64,000 bases of DNA, taken from contig NZ_FOFR01000001.1 of the NCBI RefSeq assembly GCF_900110955.1, positions 124,001 to 188,000 of the forward strand, read 5' to 3'. Made by a program: the position numbers and the translations under genes. Under the pieces are notes generated by a model. It was not told the origin of the DNA. It saw only the letters and a program-made list of their open reading frames with translations, and made no database searches. This DNA comes from Lentzea xinjiangensis. GTDB taxonomy: Bacteria; Actinomycetota; Actinomycetes; Mycobacteriales; Pseudonocardiaceae. Below are positions 54,063 to 62,538 of this stretch, one piece after another (position 1 is the first letter of the stretch; every line of letters starts with the position of its first letter).

Positions 54063-54620
54063 GTGTCGGAGACCTTGCAGGCGACCGACGACGTGGAGGC
54101 GTCGACGCCGGCCGAGGCCGGGACCGAGGCTGAGCCGCAGTCGCAGAGCAAGACCGAGGACCTGCTCGTCCAGGAAGGCGACATCGCGGGCGACTACCTC
54201 GAGCGCCTGCTGGACCTGCTCGACTACGACGGCGACATCGACCTGGACGTCGAAGGCGGCCGTGCCGTCGTCAGCATCGACGGCGGCGAGGACCTGACCA
54301 AGCTGGTGGGCCCCCGAGGCAACGTCCTCGAGTCGCTGCAGGAGCTGACCCGTCTCGCCGTGCAGCAGGAGACGGGCGTCCGCTCCCGCCTGATGCTCGA
54401 CATCGCCCAGTGGCGTGCGGGCCGCCGCGCCGAGCTGGCCGAGATGGGCCGCTCGACGGCGGAGAAGGTGCTCGCTTCGGGTGAGCGGGCGCGCCTGCAC
54501 CCGATGACGCCGTTCGAGCGCAAGGTCGTCCACGACGCCGTCGCCTCGGTCGCCGGTGTGCACAGCGAGAGCGAGGGTGAGGAGCCGCAGCGGCGGGTCA
54601 TCATCTTCCCCAAGCCCTGA
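54063..54620 (+). CDS. jag: Jag (KhpB-like) RNA-binding protein
   Basis: 185 residues from GTG 54063, preceded by GAGGAGA. After an acidic N-terminus (about 1-45) the KH domain is at about 55-110, with LVGPRGNVLESLQELTRLAVQ. The R3H domain follows at about 125-185, ending SVAGVHSESEGEEPQRRVIIFPKP. Jag/KhpB pairs bind RNA and, in Firmicutes, influence wall growth. It is Rv3920c in the equivalent M. tuberculosis block. A terminator follows. Confidence 0.93.
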   Translation: MSETLQATDDVEASTPAEAGTEAEPQSQSKTEDLLVQEGDIAGDYLERLLDLLDYDGDIDLDVEGGRAVVSIDGGEDLTKLVGPRGNVLESLQELTRLAVQQETGVRSRLMLDIAQWRAGRRAELAEMGRSTAEKVLASGERARLHPMTPFERKVVHDAVASVAGVHSESEGEEPQRRVIIFPKP

Positions 54621-54641
54621 CGCCGTTCGGTTCGGGCACCA

Positions 54642-54673
54642 CGGCCCCTGGTTCCGGTTGGAGCCAGGGGCCG
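54642..54673 (+). terminator. Terminator after jag
   Basis: CGGCCCCTGG and CCAGGGGCCG form a 10-bp stem with a 12-nt loop and a following TTTG. It separates the ribosomal/insertase block from the convergent phosphatase. Confidence 0.75.
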
Positions 54674-54726
54674 TTTGCTGTCCGGAACGAGAACGCGCCG
54701 CGCTGGAGATCAGCGCCGCCGCAGCG

Positions 54727-55239
54727 TCACTGTTCCACGTGAAACGGACGATCCCGAGAGACCCACCAGTCGGCCAGCCACATCTCCTGCTCCCCCGTGT
54801 CCGGCACCGGGAACCCGCGCGCCGCCGAGATCAACCGCCAGGCCGCCTCCGGCTCCACCCCGTCCATCCCCAGCAGCAACGCCGCCAGCAACGACGACCG
54901 GCCGATCCCGGCCCAGCAGTGGAACACCACGTGGGCGCCCGCCCGGTAGAGCGCGTAGATCGATGCGACCGGTTCCACCACCTCCATCCCGAGGGGTGCG
55001 GTGCGGTCCTCGATCGGCACGCACATGAAGTGCAGTCCGGCCGCCTCCGCCAAGGCGGCTTGGTCGGACAGCTCGCACTCATCGCGTTCCGAATCCGTCT
55101 GAGCGGACACCAGCACGTCCACCTCGAGCCGACGCAGTCCGTGGAGATAGGGCAGCAAGAGGGCTCCGCCCGGCGGGTGGGCCATCGTCGACAGCGTGCC
55201 GGGACCGGGGTGGGAAACGGTGTAGATGCTCGGGCGCAA
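54727..55239 (-). CDS. Dual-specificity/tyrosine-type protein phosphatase
   Basis: 170 residues from TTG 55239, supported by GGGGGAAAG just upstream; no better ATG or GTG is present early. The signature HCWAGIGRSS at 107-116 contains the nucleophile Cys108 and Arg114 (C-x5-R). A likely acid Asp lies at 78 (PIEDRTAP). The fold is short, as in DSP or cyclin-dependent-kinase inhibitor-like phosphatases. Its last codons (FHVEQ) are encoded by the parS site at 54731. It sits between two parS sites, convergent with jag. The substrate is unknown. Confidence 0.8.
   Translation of the reverse strand: MRPSIYTVSHPGPGTLSTMAHPPGGALLLPYLHGLRRLEVDVLVSAQTDSERDECELSDQAALAEAAGLHFMCVPIEDRTAPLGMEVVEPVASIYALYRAGAHVVFHCWAGIGRSSLLAALLLGMDGVEPEAAWRLISAARGFPVPDTGEQEMWLADWWVSRDRPFHVEQ
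54731..54746. other. parS site
   Basis: TGTTCCACGTGAAACG, 15 of 16 positions matching TGTTCCACGTGAAACA. It lies within the 3' end of the phosphatase gene, encoding FHVEQ in reverse. Confidence 0.85.
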
Positions 55240-55251
55240 CTTTCCCCCAAA

Positions 55252-55265
55252 GTTTCACGTGAAAC
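55252..55265. other. parS site (perfect palindrome)
   Basis: GTTTCACGTGAAAC, the exact 14-bp core recognised by ParB in Actinobacteria. It lies in the gap just upstream of the TTG-started phosphatase. Confidence 0.92.
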
Positions 55266-55364
55266 GGCGCTCAGGATTTGGCGGAGCGAGTGGTCAATCC
55301 GTCATGATGGTGCCCTGGCAATCGCCAGCTTTTCCACCGGCCGCCGGAACTCCGCCGCCGCGTG

Positions 55365-55378
55365 GTTTCACGTGAAAC
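55365..55378. other. parS site (perfect palindrome)
   Basis: GTTTCACGTGAAAC again, 113 bp from the previous one, ending 17 bp before the rsmG ATG. ParB spreading from here could cover the rsmG-parAB promoter and provide autoregulation. Confidence 0.92.
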
Positions 55379-55395
55379 GCTCACGGACGGAGAAC

Positions 55396-56043
55396 ATGGC
55401 CGGGGAGTTGCCCGACAACGCGAAGCTCGTCTTCGGTGAGCACGTCGACCGTGCCGCCGAGTTCGTCCGGCTCCTCGCGGAGCACGGAGTCGAGCGGGGG
55501 CTCATTGGGCCCCGCGAGGTCGACAAGATTTGGGATCGGCACGTGCTCAACTCGGCGGTGATCGAGGAGCTGTTCCACCAGAACGAGCGCGTCGTGGACG
55601 TGGGCTCGGGTGCGGGGCTGCCCGGTGTGCCGCTCGCCATCGCGCGTCCCGATCTGAGGATCACGCTGCTGGAGCCGATGGCGCGTCGCATCGCCTGGCT
55701 CGAGGAAGTGAAGGAACGACTCGAACTCGACAACGTCACCGTGCTCAGGGGACGCGCCGAGGAAGGGCCGATCCGGGCGCAGTTGAAGAACTGCGACGTG
55801 GCGACGGCGCGAGCCGTGGCGCCGCTGGAGAAGCTGACGAGGTGGTGCCTGCCGTTGCTCAAGGGCGGCGGTCGGATGATCGCGCTCAAGGGCGAGCGCG
55901 CGCAGGAAGAGCTCGACCGCGACGGGGCTGCGGTGCTCAAGGCCGGTGGCGCCAACGCCGAGGTCGTCGTCGTGGGAGCGGATGTGCTCGAGGTGCCGAC
56001 GACGGTGCTGATCGTCGAGCGCCAGACGAGGAAGGACCGGTGA
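55396..56043 (+). CDS. rsmG: RsmG, 16S rRNA 7-methylguanosine methyltransferase
   Basis: 215 residues from ATG 55396. The SAM-binding motif VVDVGSGAGLPGVPLAIARPDL is at about 66-87, followed by ITLLEPMARRIAWLEEV. DVATARAVAPLEKLTRWCLPLLKGGGRMIALKG is typical of GidB/RsmG. It methylates G527 (E. coli numbering) of 16S rRNA, and its loss gives low-level streptomycin resistance. It overlaps parA by GTGA, so it is expressed with the partition genes. Confidence 0.95.
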   Translation: MAGELPDNAKLVFGEHVDRAAEFVRLLAEHGVERGLIGPREVDKIWDRHVLNSAVIEELFHQNERVVDVGSGAGLPGVPLAIARPDLRITLLEPMARRIAWLEEVKERLELDNVTVLRGRAEEGPIRAQLKNCDVATARAVAPLEKLTRWCLPLLKGGGRMIALKGERAQEELDRDGAAVLKAGGANAEVVVVGADVLEVPTTVLIVERQTRKDR

Positions 56044-57017
56044 GCGTGTACCCGGAGTTCCACGCTGCCGATGTTCCACGTGAAACCGATCCTCAGCCCA
56101 AAACCAAAGCCAAGCCGACCAACAACGGAGATGACAGCGCCGTGGTGTGGACCCCGATTGCAGAAGAGGCGGCTCGTGCGGCAAGCGTGCTGCACCCCGA
56201 CGAGTCACTGCTCCCCCGTCCGACTCATCGCCGGGTGATCACCGTCGCCAACCAGAAGGGTGGCGTCGGCAAGACGACGAGCACGGTGAACCTCGCCGCG
56301 GCGCTCGCGATCCACGGGCTCAAGGTGCTCGTGATCGACCTCGACCCGCAGGGCAACGCCAGCACGGCGCTCTCCGTCGAGCACCGCTCCGGCACGCCGT
56401 CCGTCTACGAGGTGCTGATCGGCGAGATCTCCATCGCCGAAGCGGCTCAGGTCAGCCCGACGTCGCCGAACCTCTTCTGCGTGCCCGCGACGATCGACCT
56501 CGCCGGCGCCGAGATCGAGCTCGTCTCGATGGTGGCCCGCGAGTCGCGGCTCAAGGAGGCGCTCTCCCCCGAGGCGCTCGACCAGTTGCAGCCCGACTAC
56601 GTCTTCATCGACTGTCCGCCGAGCCTTGGCCTGCTGACCGTCAACGCGATGGTCGCGGCACAGGAGGTGCTGATCCCGATCCAGTGCGAGTACTACGCGC
56701 TGGAAGGGCTGAGCCAGCTCCTGCGCAACATCGAGCTCGTGCAGCAGCACCTCAACCCGGACCTCGCGATCTCGACCATCCTCCTCACCATGTACGACGG
56801 CCGCACGAAGCTCGCGGACCAGGTGACCAACGAGGTGCGCGGCCACTTCGGCGACGTAGCCCTCCGGACGGTCATCCCGCGGAGCGTGAAGGTCTCCGAG
56901 GCGCCGGGCTTCGGCCAGACGGTGCTGACGTACGACCCCGGATCGCGCGGGTCGATGAGCTACCTCGACGCCGCGAAGGAGATCGCGATCCGCGGGGCCA
57001 GGAGGCAGGGCGCATGA
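56040..57017 (+). CDS. parA: ParA (Soj), chromosome partition ATPase
   Basis: 325 residues from GTG 56040. The deviant Walker A KGGVGKTT (73-80) has the signature Lys73. The downstream [28 protein letters not shown] and [22 protein letters not shown] segments are ParA hallmarks. An N-terminal extension (about 1-60) is poorly conserved and contains a parS site in its DNA. It binds nucleoid DNA as an ATP dimer and pulls ParB-parS complexes. Coupled to rsmG and parB by 4-nt overlaps. Confidence 0.96.
   Translation: MSVYPEFHAADVPRETDPQPKTKAKPTNNGDDSAVVWTPIAEEAARAASVLHPDESLLPRPTHRRVITVANQKGGVGKTTSTVNLAAALAIHGLKVLVIDLDPQGNASTALSVEHRSGTPSVYEVLIGEISIAEAAQVSPTSPNLFCVPATIDLAGAEIELVSMVARESRLKEALSPEALDQLQPDYVFIDCPPSLGLLTVNAMVAAQEVLIPIQCEYYALEGLSQLLRNIELVQQHLNPDLAISTILLTMYDGRTKLADQVTNEVRGHFGDVALRTVIPRSVKVSEAPGFGQTVLTYDPGSRGSMSYLDAAKEIAIRGARRQGA
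56072..56087. other. parS site inside parA
   Basis: TGTTCCACGTGAAACC, matching the consensus except the last base. It encodes part of ADVPRET in the ParA N-terminal extension. Confidence 0.85.
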
Positions 57018-57982
57018 CGGAGCAGCGCAAGGGCGGGCTGGGCCGCGGCCTGGCCGCACTCATCCCGCAGGGGCCACCGGCCGGTGCGCCCAGCACGATC
57101 CGGCCCGTCGCGGCCGGCAACGGGACGGCGACCAAGACCCAGCTCCCGCCCGTCAGCGAGGTCGCGGGGGCGGTCTACCGGGAGATCCCGGTGACCGCGA
57201 TCAAGACCAACCCCAAGCAGCCGCGCCAGGTGTTCGACCCGGACGCGATCAACGAGCTCTCGTTCTCCATCAAGGAGTTCGGGCTCATGCAGCCGATCGT
57301 GGTGCGCGAGCTCACCGAGGACACCTACGAGCTCGTCATGGGCGAGCGCCGGTGGCGCGCGACGCAGCAGGCCGGGCTCAAGACCATTCCGGCGATCGTC
57401 CGTCAGACCGCCGACGACGTGATGCTGCGGGACGCGTTGCTGGAGAACATCCACCGCGTCCAGCTCAACCCGCTCGAAGAAGCGTCGGCCTACCAGCAGC
57501 TGCTGGAGGAGTTCGGCGTTACGCACGAGGAGCTCGCGGATCGCATCGGCCGCAGCCGCCCCGTCGTCACGAACACCATCCGGCTGCTGAAGCTCCCCCT
57601 CCCCGTGCAGCGGAGGGTAGCCGCCGGCGTGCTGAGCGCCGGGCACGCGCGGGCACTCCTCGGTCTGGACGACGCCGGGGCGCAGGAGGACCTCGCGGCA
57701 CGGATCGTCGCGGAGGGCATGTCGGTCCGCGCGACCGAGGAAGCGGTGACGATCGCCAAGAACGAGAAGCCCGCGAAACCCAAGCAGGCCCCGCGCAAGC
57801 AGATGCACGCACCCGGTCTGCAGGAGCTCGCCGAGCGCCTCTCGGACAACTTCGACACCCGCGTGAAGGTCGAACTCGGGCAGCGAAAAGGCCGGATCGT
57901 CGTCGAGTTCGGGTCAGTTGACGATCTTGAACGCATCATCGGCATGATGAGCCCAGAAACGACAATTCGGACATCGGAGTAG
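57014..57982 (+). CDS. parB: ParB, parS-binding CTPase partition protein
   Basis: 322 residues. The N-terminal ParA-stimulating motif is [11 protein letters not shown] (8-18). The CTP-binding ParB/Srx fold (about 55-145) has [10 protein letters not shown] and GERRWRA (110-116). The helix-turn-helix for parS is at about 165-205 ([36 protein letters not shown]). The C-terminal dimer domain ends in [16 protein letters not shown]. It loads at parS, slides as a clamp and recruits SMC. Five parS sites are nearby. Confidence 0.96.
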   Translation: MTEQRKGGLGRGLAALIPQGPPAGAPSTIRPVAAGNGTATKTQLPPVSEVAGAVYREIPVTAIKTNPKQPRQVFDPDAINELSFSIKEFGLMQPIVVRELTEDTYELVMGERRWRATQQAGLKTIPAIVRQTADDVMLRDALLENIHRVQLNPLEEASAYQQLLEEFGVTHEELADRIGRSRPVVTNTIRLLKLPLPVQRRVAAGVLSAGHARALLGLDDAGAQEDLAARIVAEGMSVRATEEAVTIAKNEKPAKPKQAPRKQMHAPGLQELAERLSDNFDTRVKVELGQRKGRIVVEFGSVDDLERIIGMMSPETTIRTSE

Positions 57983-58022
57983 GCCCATAGGATCACCCAC
58001 GGGCCTTATGTCACGGTGACGA

Positions 58023-58056
58023 TGACGCCCCGCAGCTAAAAGGCTACGGGGCGTCA
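58023..58056. terminator. Hairpin between parB and the convergent ligase gene
   Basis: TGACGCCCCG and CGGGGCGTCA form a 10-bp stem with a partly paired 14-nt loop. It lies 40 bp after parB and 15 bp past the ligase stop on the other strand. A smaller GGCCC/GGGCC stem precedes it. Confidence 0.7.
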
Positions 58057-58070
58057 CCTATGAACAGAGA

Positions 58071-59015
58071 TCAACGAGCGACGGCACGCTCGATCAAACC
58101 GGCGTAAATCTCGCCCAACGACTTGCCCGCCGCCTCGACGGCCATCGGCAGAAGCGACGTCTCGGTCAGTCCCGGCGACACGTTCACTTCGAGGAAGTGG
58201 ACGGTCCCGTCCTCCGCCACGATCGCGTCGGTCCGCGAGACGTCCCGCAACCCGAGCAGCCGGTGCGCCGCCACGGCGAGCTCCCCCACCGCCTTCGCCG
58301 ACGCGGCGTCGAGCCGGGCAGGTGCGTGGAAGTCAGTCAGCCCCGCCGTGTACCGAGCGGTGTAGTCGTACACGCCGGTCTCCGGAACGATCTCGACCGC
58401 CGGCAACGCCGTCGGGCCGTCGTCGCCGTCGATCACCGCGACGGCGACCTCCACGCCCGAGACGAACTGCTCGGCCAGCACGGTGTCGCCGTACGCGAGG
58501 CACCCGACCATCGCGGGCGGCAGCTCCGCCGCGTCCCGGACCACCTGGGCGCCCAGCGCGGACCCGCCCTGGTCCGGCTTCAGCATCAACGGCAGTCCCA
58601 GCGTCGAGACCATCGCGTCGAGCACCGGCTTGGCGCCCAGCTCCCGGAACGTCGCGTGCGGCAGGACGACCCACTCGGGCGTCGCCAGCCCGGCACGGGC
58701 CAGCTCCGCCTTCGCGGTCGGCTTGTCCCACGCCCGGCGGCACGCGCGCGAGTCGGTGCCCACGTACGGCACGCCGACCATCTCCAGGATCGTCTGCACC
58801 GACCCGTTCTCACCCTCGCCGCCGTGCAGAGCGACGACGACGGCGTCCGGGCGGTGCTCGCGCAGCCGGGTCAGCAACGAGGCGTCGGCATCCCACTCCT
58901 CCACGGTCACGCCCACCGATCGCAAGGCAGCCGACAACCGGCGGCCCGAGCGGATCGAGACTTCGCGTTCGTGGGAGAGCCCACCGGACAGCACAGCGAC
59001 CATGCGGTCAGCCAC
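58071..59015 (-). CDS. D-alanine-D-alanine ligase family ATP-grasp protein
   Basis: 314 residues. VAVLSGGLSHEREVSIRSGRRL opens it, then VVVALHGGEGENGSVQTILEMVGVPYVG, the substrate and Gly-rich region of Ddl. The ATP-grasp core has LPLMLKPDQGGSALGAQVV and the metal-binding tail DAIVAEDGTVHFLEVNVSPGLTETSLLP. Length and motifs fit a working ligase. Actinobacteria usually keep their main ddl elsewhere, next to leuCD-type genes, so this may be a second copy. It lies 16 bp downstream of the aminotransferase on the same strand. Confidence 0.88.
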   Translation of the reverse strand: MADRMVAVLSGGLSHEREVSIRSGRRLSAALRSVGVTVEEWDADASLLTRLREHRPDAVVVALHGGEGENGSVQTILEMVGVPYVGTDSRACRRAWDKPTAKAELARAGLATPEWVVLPHATFRELGAKPVLDAMVSTLGLPLMLKPDQGGSALGAQVVRDAAELPPAMVGCLAYGDTVLAEQFVSGVEVAVAVIDGDDGPTALPAVEIVPETGVYDYTARYTAGLTDFHAPARLDAASAKAVGELAVAAHRLLGLRDVSRTDAIVAEDGTVHFLEVNVSPGLTETSLLPMAVEAAGKSLGEIYAGLIERAVAR

Positions 59016-59031
59016 AGCACAACTCCAAGGA

Positions 59032-60348
59032 TCAGGCGGTGTCAGGCGACGGGGCCTGGGGACCGGACAGCTGACGGCCCGGCGTCGCCCCGAAGGTCGC
59101 GGCGAGCTGCATCTCGTCCTCGATGACGTTCGCCAGGCGGCGGACGCCCTCGCGGATGCGCTCAGGCGTCGGGTAGCAGTACGAGATCCGCAACTGACGG
59201 GATCCGAAGCCGTCCGCGTAGAAACCGGTGCCGGACGCGTAAGCCACGCGAGCCGTCACGGCGCGGGGAAGCATCGCCTTCGTGTCGATACCTTCCGGCA
59301 CCGTCACCCAGACGTAGAAACCGCCGTTGGGAATGTTCCACGTGGAACCTTGCGGCATGTGCTGTTCCAGCGCCGAGATCGCCGCGTCCCGGCGTTCCCG
59401 GTACGCCTCGCGGTAGGTCTTGATCTGACCCTTCCAGTCCTGGGTCGACAGGTACCGCGAGACGACCATCTGGTTCAGCGTCGGCGGGCACAGGGTGGCC
59501 GACTCGGCCGCCAGCACCAGCTTCTCGCGCACCGCGTGCGGCGCCAGCACCCAGCCGACCCGCAGGCCGGCGGCGAACGTCTTCGAGAACGACCCCAGGT
59601 ACACGACGTTGTCCGGGTCCATCGACCGCAGCGCCGGGTACGTCTGACCGTCGAACCCGAGGAGTCCGTACGGGTTGTCCTCCACCACCAAGACGCCGTA
59701 CGAACGGCAGATCTCCAGGATCTCGGCCCGCCGTGACACCGCCAGCGTCACACCGGCCGGGTTGTGGAAGTTCGGGATCGTGTAGAGGAACTTGACGCGC
59801 TGACCGGCGCGCTTGCAGGCCTCCAGCGCCTCACGCAGCAAAGACGGCACGAGCCCGTCGGCGTCCATCGCGACGTGCACGACCTGCGCCTGGTACGCCG
59901 TGAACGACCCGAGAGCGCCCACGTAGGAGGGGCCCTCCGCGATCACCACGTCCCCGGGGTCGCAGAAGATCCGGGTGACCATGTCGAGGCCCATCTGCGA
60001 GCCGACGGTCACCACCACGTCGTCCGGGTGGCCGTTGATGCCTTCCAGCGCCATCACGTCGCAGATCTGCTCGCGCAGCAGCGGAACGCCGTGCGCCGAG
60101 CCGTACTGCAGCGCCACCAGGCCCTCGGAGGCCACGAGCTGGCCGATCTCCGCGGACAGCGACTCCAGCGGCAACGCGGCCAGGTGTGGCATGCCGCCGG
60201 CCAGCGACACCACCTCAGGCCGGGACGCGACCGCGAAGAGTGCCCGGATCTCCGACGCCGTCATCCCTGCCGTGCGCGCTGCGTAACGGCGGAGGTGGGG
60301 GTCAAGGCTTCTGGGGCCCTGCTTTGCGGGCTGTCCGGGCATCGTCAT
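59032..60348 (-). CDS. PLP-dependent aminotransferase (MocR/LysN-like, no HTH)
   Basis: 438 residues, fold type I. VSLAGGMPHLAALPLE and LQYGSAHGVPLLREQI open the substrate region. The PLP Lys is K256 in LGSFSKTFAAGLRVGW, and NFHNPAGV, VVEDNPYGLL and ISYCYPTPERI are the standard Asn, Asp and Arg contacts. Relatives include 2-aminoadipate transaminase. There is no N-terminal HTH, so it is an enzyme rather than a MocR regulator. Its gene holds a parS site (59334). With the Ddl-like ligase it may form a small operon that makes or uses D-amino acids; that is an inference. Confidence 0.85.
   Translation of the reverse strand: MTMPGQPAKQGPRSLDPHLRRYAARTAGMTASEIRALFAVASRPEVVSLAGGMPHLAALPLESLSAEIGQLVASEGLVALQYGSAHGVPLLREQICDVMALEGINGHPDDVVVTVGSQMGLDMVTRIFCDPGDVVIAEGPSYVGALGSFTAYQAQVVHVAMDADGLVPSLLREALEACKRAGQRVKFLYTIPNFHNPAGVTLAVSRRAEILEICRSYGVLVVEDNPYGLLGFDGQTYPALRSMDPDNVVYLGSFSKTFAAGLRVGWVLAPHAVREKLVLAAESATLCPPTLNQMVVSRYLSTQDWKGQIKTYREAYRERRDAAISALEQHMPQGSTWNIPNGGFYVWVTVPEGIDTKAMLPRAVTARVAYASGTGFYADGFGSRQLRISYCYPTPERIREGVRRLANVIEDEMQLAATFGATPGRQLSGPQAPSPDTA
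59334..59349. other. parS site inside the aminotransferase gene
   Basis: TGTTCCACGTGGAACC, matching TGTTCCACGTGGAACA except the last base. It is the site furthest from oriC in the cluster on this side, about 9 kb. Confidence 0.87.
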
Positions 60349-60482
60349 GAGGGACTCCTGAATGGGAAATGTCCCGAGCGAGTGTAACCGTCGTCCCGTT
60401 CAGGGCACTTGCCTTCCCGCTTCCGTCACATTCGCCTACCCTCGTATGGGTTCACTGTGTGTGTTAATGGGTGGAGGTCGGG

Positions 60483-61115
60483 GTGTCCCGTCGCGTCGTG
60501 GGCGTCACGCTGGACAACCTGGAGCATCTCTCCAAGCACAGCAGAACGTGCGTGTTCTGGGAGCTTGCTCCTCACCTGCGTGAACAAGCCGAGGAGTACG
60601 GCGACACGGAGTTCGAGAAGGAAGCCTGGGTTTCCAGCGTCCTGCTCGAATGGGGCTCGTGCGGCCGTCTCATCTACTGCGACGGCATTCCCGCCGGTTC
60701 CGCCTTCTACGCGCCACCGGCCGCCGTTCCGCGCAGCGCCGCCTTCCCCACCTCTCCGGTGAGCCCGGACGCGGTCCTCATGACGTCGCTCGACGTCCTT
60801 CCCGAGTTCCGAGGGGGAGGACTCGGGCGTGTGCTCGTGCAGGCCGTGGCGAAGGATCTGACGCGTCGCGGCGTGAAGGCCGTCGAGGCGTTCGGCGACA
60901 TGCGCCCGGACGACGACGAACCCAGTTGCGTCACTCCTGCGGAGTTCCTCCAGAGCGTCGGCTTCAAGACCGTGCGGCCGCACCCCCGCTGGCCCCGGCT
61001 GCGCCTGGAGCTGCGCAGCGCCATCACGTGGAAGGAAGACGTCGAGGCGGCGCTGGAACGCCTCTTCAACAGCGTCACCGTCTCCACCGCGGAACCGAGC
61101 TTCCGCCCCGTCTGA
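60483..61115 (+). CDS. GNAT-family N-acetyltransferase
   Basis: 210 residues from GTG 60483, chosen for GGAGG 5 nt upstream. The acetyl-CoA-binding loop is LDVLPEFRGGGLGRVLVQAVAKDL, the GNAT R/QxxGxG/A motif. VKAVEAFGDM and VTPAEFLQSVGFKTVRPHPRWPRLRLEL follow. Position between aminotransferase and cwlM matches Rv3916c-type genes on the opposite strand of the partition block. The acceptor substrate is unknown. A very strong hairpin follows the stop. Confidence 0.83.
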   Translation: MSRRVVGVTLDNLEHLSKHSRTCVFWELAPHLREQAEEYGDTEFEKEAWVSSVLLEWGSCGRLIYCDGIPAGSAFYAPPAAVPRSAAFPTSPVSPDAVLMTSLDVLPEFRGGGLGRVLVQAVAKDLTRRGVKAVEAFGDMRPDDDEPSCVTPAEFLQSVGFKTVRPHPRWPRLRLELRSAITWKEDVEAALERLFNSVTVSTAEPSFRPV

Positions 61116-61120
61116 ACAGC

Positions 61121-61169
61121 AACGCGGGGGCCCCGCGTTTCCCTGAAGGAAACGCGGGGCCCCCGCGTT
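61121..61169. terminator. Very stable terminator between the GNAT gene and cwlM
   Basis: A perfect 22-bp stem with a 5-nt loop. Each arm is itself nearly palindromic (AACGCGGGG, one base, CCCCGCGTT), so the two arms can also fold alone. It separates two convergent genes and can terminate both. Confidence 0.8.
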
Positions 61170-61181
61170 ACGTCTGAAACG

Positions 61182-62321
61182 TCAGCTCTTCGACATCTCG
61201 TAGCGCAAGAGGTCGTTGAACGTGAACGTGCCCGTCGGCTGGTCGTCCTTGCCCAGCAGGTAGAGCCGCTTCACGGCGACGAGGATGCCCTCGGCCACGA
61301 TGTCGCGGAAACCGGGCGTCGCCAGCCGGGCGCGGTCCTCGGCGTTGGTCAGGTAGCCCACCTCGACGCGGACGGCCGTGCAGCGGGTGAGCCGCAGCAG
61401 GTCCCACGTCTTCGGGTGCGACCCGCAGTTCGACATCGTCGTGCGGGCGGTGACCTCGCGCTGGATGAACCCGGCCAGTGCCTCGCCCACGGTCGACGAC
61501 GTGCCGTGGCCCGTGCCGTAGTGGAACGTCGCCACGCCTTGCGCGTGCGGCGACGAGTTGCCGTCGCTGTGCAGGGACAGGATCAGGTCGGCCCCGGCCT
61601 CGTTCGCGAACCGGGCCCGCTCGGCGTCGTCCGGGCAGTTGTTCGGGCCGCGCGTGAGCAACGCCTCCATGCCGGTGGCGGCCATCTTGCCCTCCAGCCG
61701 GCGGGCGAGGTCGAGCATCAGATCGGCCTCGGACAGGCCGTCCACGACCACACCGCGGTCCTGGCCGCCGTGACCGGGGTCGATGACGATCCGCTTGCCC
61801 GACAGGCGCGAACCCGCGCTGCGGACCCGCTCCTGCTCGCGCAGCAGCACCGGGCGGCCACCGCGGACCTTCGGCTGGAGCTGGCGCAACGCGCGCACGG
61901 TGTCCGGACCGCACATGCCGTCCACGATCAGGCCGTAGTCGCGCTGGAAGTTCCTCAGCGCCTGCTCGGTCTGCTGGCCGAACACGCCGTTGGCGCGACC
62001 GGCGTCGTAACCGAGCTCCAGCAGGCGGTCCTGCAACATCAGGACGTCGTCGCCGGTGGTCGGCTGCGACATCAGGTACGCGAGCGGCCGGTCCCCCAAC
62101 CGGAACGTCGCGTCGCGCAGCGCGCGGTAGGTAGCCGGGCCGACGATGCCGTCGATGATCAGCCCCCGCTGCTGCTGAAACGCGCGCACGGCGTGCTCGA
62201 CCTGCTGGTCGAACTCCGGCGGCGCCTGTGGGTCGGCCGGCGGAAGCAGTCCGAGCCCGGTCAAGGTCGACCGGATCTCGGCAACATCACTTCCGACGTC
62301 CCCGCGGCGGAGCAGCTGCAT
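61182..62321 (-). CDS. cwlM: CwlM-like amidase-fold regulator of MurA
   Basis: 379 residues, no signal peptide, so cytoplasmic. Two peptidoglycan-binding-like domains (about 1-72 and 80-148) precede the amidase_3 domain (about 175-352). Metal-ligand candidates are intact: His184 (DPGHGGQD), Glu198, His251 (SLHSDG) and Glu320 (VEVGYLTN). The end reads QPTGTFTFNDLL, with Thr363, Thr365 and Thr367. In mycobacteria CwlM is a PknB substrate on threonines in this same TGTFT pattern, and the phosphorylated form activates MurA. The neighbours trxA and trxB are as in M. tuberculosis. Confidence 0.9.
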   Translation of the reverse strand: MQLLRRGDVGSDVAEIRSTLTGLGLLPPADPQAPPEFDQQVEHAVRAFQQQRGLIIDGIVGPATYRALRDATFRLGDRPLAYLMSQPTTGDDVLMLQDRLLELGYDAGRANGVFGQQTEQALRNFQRDYGLIVDGMCGPDTVRALRQLQPKVRGGRPVLLREQERVRSAGSRLSGKRIVIDPGHGGQDRGVVVDGLSEADLMLDLARRLEGKMAATGMEALLTRGPNNCPDDAERARFANEAGADLILSLHSDGNSSPHAQGVATFHYGTGHGTSSTVGEALAGFIQREVTARTTMSNCGSHPKTWDLLRLTRCTAVRVEVGYLTNAEDRARLATPGFRDIVAEGILVAVKRLYLLGKDDQPTGTFTFNDLLRYEMSKS

Positions 62322-62457
62322 GCACCCTCGCTCGACTAGGGCGCCGATCTCGTCGGCGCGGTAGGTGGGAAGTCCTCATTGTGCCCTGCCGCGCTCAGTG
62401 ATCGATGCAGGGCTACTCACAGTTGTACCGGGATGACGTTCCCGGTACCGAACGGAC

Positions 62458-62494
62458 GTGACCCGCCCGTCTTATCGATAGACGGGCGGGTCAC
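62458..62494 (-). terminator. Hairpin after trxA
   Basis: GTGACCCGCCCGTC pairs perfectly with its complement across a 9-nt loop. It lies 45 bp past the trxA stop and upstream of cwlM, so it separates the thioredoxin pair from cwlM. No clear T-run. Confidence 0.6.
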
Positions 62495-62538
62495 GTTGCG
62501 CGTTGCACAGGACTTTTCGTCCCGGGCGACGACCTGGG

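Noticed and set aside
62340-62460. Possible riboswitch or leader upstream of cwlM
   Set aside because: Only short stems are visible and no known riboswitch core could be recognised.
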